Shown here: in pieces, positions 23,651 to 24,573 of the stretch
How positions within the stretch are numbered: the stretch's first letter is position 1
How the letters are laid out: the number at the start of each line of letters is the position of its first letter
Notes under the pieces: generated by a model
What the model saw: only the letters and a program-made list of their open reading frames with translations
What the model was told of the DNA's origin: nothing
Database searches by the model: none
Translations under genes and position numbers: made by a program
Origin: an uncultured Actinomycetes bacterium
Lineage (GTDB): Bacteria > Actinomycetota > Actinomycetes > Nanopelagicales > Nanopelagicaceae
Length of the DNA: 24,573 nt
Reading direction: 5' to 3'
Assembly: GCA_903832395.1 (NCBI GenBank)
Contig: CAILBF010000207.1
Coordinates: 1 to 24,573, forward strand

Positions 23651-24505
23651 TTATTTCTTAGCGGTATTGAGAACATAATTTAATGCCGGCCCAGCTAACT
23701 TATCGTGTATCTTAAAAAAACTTTCAGTTGCTTCATATCCAGCCCAATTCTTAGGTAAAAACTCTCCCGGTAGACCTGGATCAAAATAAGGTGCATGTCG
23801 CCAGTTCGTTAAAATCGTCGTGTAGTCTCGGAAAGCTCGACCGGAATCGATGACATTAGTTTTACCGGCCCAGTGCTTAATAACAGGTTTAGCCGTATTA
23901 CTAAAAGAGCGGTAAACCTCTTGAATGCCATCGAGATCCCACCAACTCTGAACTGCCGAGGTGGTTGGAGTGAAAGCGATGTGCTCAGCCGAGAAAATGT
24001 TCATGTACTTCTCGACTTTAAGTGTCTTAGCAAGTGAAATAGCGTCAGTAGTCAATTGTCTAGGCGCAATCCAAAGCCCACCGCTCACTTGCGCAAATCC
24101 GATACGCGTTAAGCGAGAGCGAAGTTGGTAACGCACCGATCGCATTTTTTCAGGAATAGAAAATGCAACCAGGATCCATCCTTCATTTGTAGGGGAGTCG
24201 CGACGTTGAAGCACGCGAGAATCGCCTTGGTCGAAAGATTTACGCATTTCTGGACTGATGGCATATCCAATAACACCATTTTGCTTCTTCGAAATTAAAA
24301 TTCCGCGGCGTTTGAAACGCGCCAACGCGCTTCGAGCAGCATCCTCGGCAACATCCAACTCTGTACAAAGCTGGACGATTGTATTTGCTGAAAACCAACC
24401 GCCATGGGAACGACTGTAAGCGGCGTAAATGGTAATAATGAGGGATTGAGGGCGAGCCGACCTGTCTACTAAATCTCTGGCCTCGCCGCTAAAGATGCTA
24501 TCCAC
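23651..24505 (-). CDS. PaaX-family transcriptional regulator
   Basis: This 284-aa protein has the PaaX N-terminal winged helix (about 15-85: RPQSLIITIYAAYSR, then EDAARSALARFKRRGILISKK). A PaaX middle domain follows (WILVAFSIPEKMRSVRYQLRSRLTRIGFAQVSGGLWIAP), then a C-terminal domain ending LPGEFLPKNWAGYEATESFFKIHDKL. PaaX repressors respond to phenylacetyl-CoA in known cases, but no paa genes are in view, so its target here is unknown. I chose GTG24505 because TAGCAT, read on the minus strand, ends six bases upstream and gives a leaderless start; TTG24511 would begin inside the spacer. The gene converges with the AraC gene 21 bases away. Confidence 0.9.
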   Translation of the reverse strand: MDSIFSGEARDLVDRSARPQSLIITIYAAYSRSHGGWFSANTIVQLCTELDVAEDAARSALARFKRRGILISKKQNGVIGYAISPEMRKSFDQGDSRVLQRRDSPTNEGWILVAFSIPEKMRSVRYQLRSRLTRIGFAQVSGGLWIAPRQLTTDAISLAKTLKVEKYMNIFSAEHIAFTPTTSAVQSWWDLDGIQEVYRSFSNTAKPVIKHWAGKTNVIDSGRAFRDYTTILTNWRHAPYFDPGLPGEFLPKNWAGYEATESFFKIHDKLAGPALNYVLNTAKK

Positions 24506-24511
24506 GGCCAA

Positions 24512-24539
24512 ATGCTAGTGTGCGGGAGTGTAAAAGCAA
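24512..24539 (-). promoter_or_regulatory. Promoter for the PaaX-family gene, leaderless type
   Basis: On the minus strand TTGCTT (24534-24539) and TAGCAT (24512-24517) are spaced by 16 bases. The -10 ends six bases before GTG24505, placing the transcript start at the codon. The remaining bases to the window end (24540-24573) show nothing I can assign. Confidence 0.6.
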
Positions 24540-24573
24540 GGCTTTCGGAGAATTTAATTCCACATACTCGATA

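Noticed and set aside
1..24573. CRISPR array, rRNA, transposase, integrase or toxin-antitoxin pair
   Set aside because: Scanning by eye found no regularly spaced repeats and no recognisable proteins of these kinds.

Overview
The window looks like the chromosome of a streamlined, fairly AT-rich actinobacterium. The pointers are actinobacterial-type Sec, Tat and lipoprotein leaders, many GTG/TTG starts, short intergenic gaps, a PaaX-type regulator and several probable leaderless starts. A freshwater Nanopelagicales-like (acI) lineage fits, but this is inferred from style and not from a marker gene.

Layout. (1) 1-323: the remnant of an aldo/keto reductase gene (minus strand, internal stop), then an intact tRNA-Tyr(GTA) with encoded CCA. 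(2) 341-15258: a large carbohydrate uptake and catabolism cluster that starts right behind the tRNA. It runs: SDR, DeoC-type aldolase and ROK kinase (plus); a HutC-type GntR regulator (minus); a COG4821 SIS-domain protein, an RbsB-like binding protein, a hairpin, an RbsA-like ATPase and two RbsC-like permeases, a Gfo/Idh dehydrogenase and a TIM-barrel epimerase/isomerase (plus); a second Gfo/Idh dehydrogenase (minus); an FAD oxidoreductase, a phosphotriesterase-family lactonase-like hydrolase and a short KDPG-type aldolase (plus). (3) 15259-16500: a scarred zone with the first half of an amino-acid-type binding lipoprotein gene, an AT-rich 153-aa orphan gene and a strong hairpin. (4) 16547-24573: a looser set of genes. 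These are a Tat-exported sugar-type binding protein, a DUF998-like membrane protein, a DAO-family oxidoreductase, a flavin monooxygenase, an SDR, an AraC regulator and a PaaX regulator.

How the left cluster may work. The ABC system imports a sugar-like compound. The two Gfo/Idh enzymes and the TIM-barrel protein suggest oxidation/epimerisation or 3-keto chemistry on the free sugar. The FAD enzyme, lactonase-like hydrolase and KDPG-type aldolase suggest an oxidative branch ending in aldol cleavage. The ROK kinase, SIS protein and DeoC-type aldolase suggest a phosphorylated branch. The substrate cannot be read from sequence.

The strongest regulatory signal is a set of sites matching the HutC-type GntR operator GTMTAKAC. 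They lie before the SDR operon (341-356), before the GntR and SIS genes (3496-3503) and between the divergent Gfo/Idh and FAD-oxidoreductase genes (12395-12406). A weaker copy lies before the binding-protein gene (4404-4411). Together they predict that one regulator controls the whole 15-kb cluster, which I consider the most likely undescribed system here. No CRISPR array, rRNA, transposase or integrase was seen, and no gene-free stretch exceeds 300 bases.
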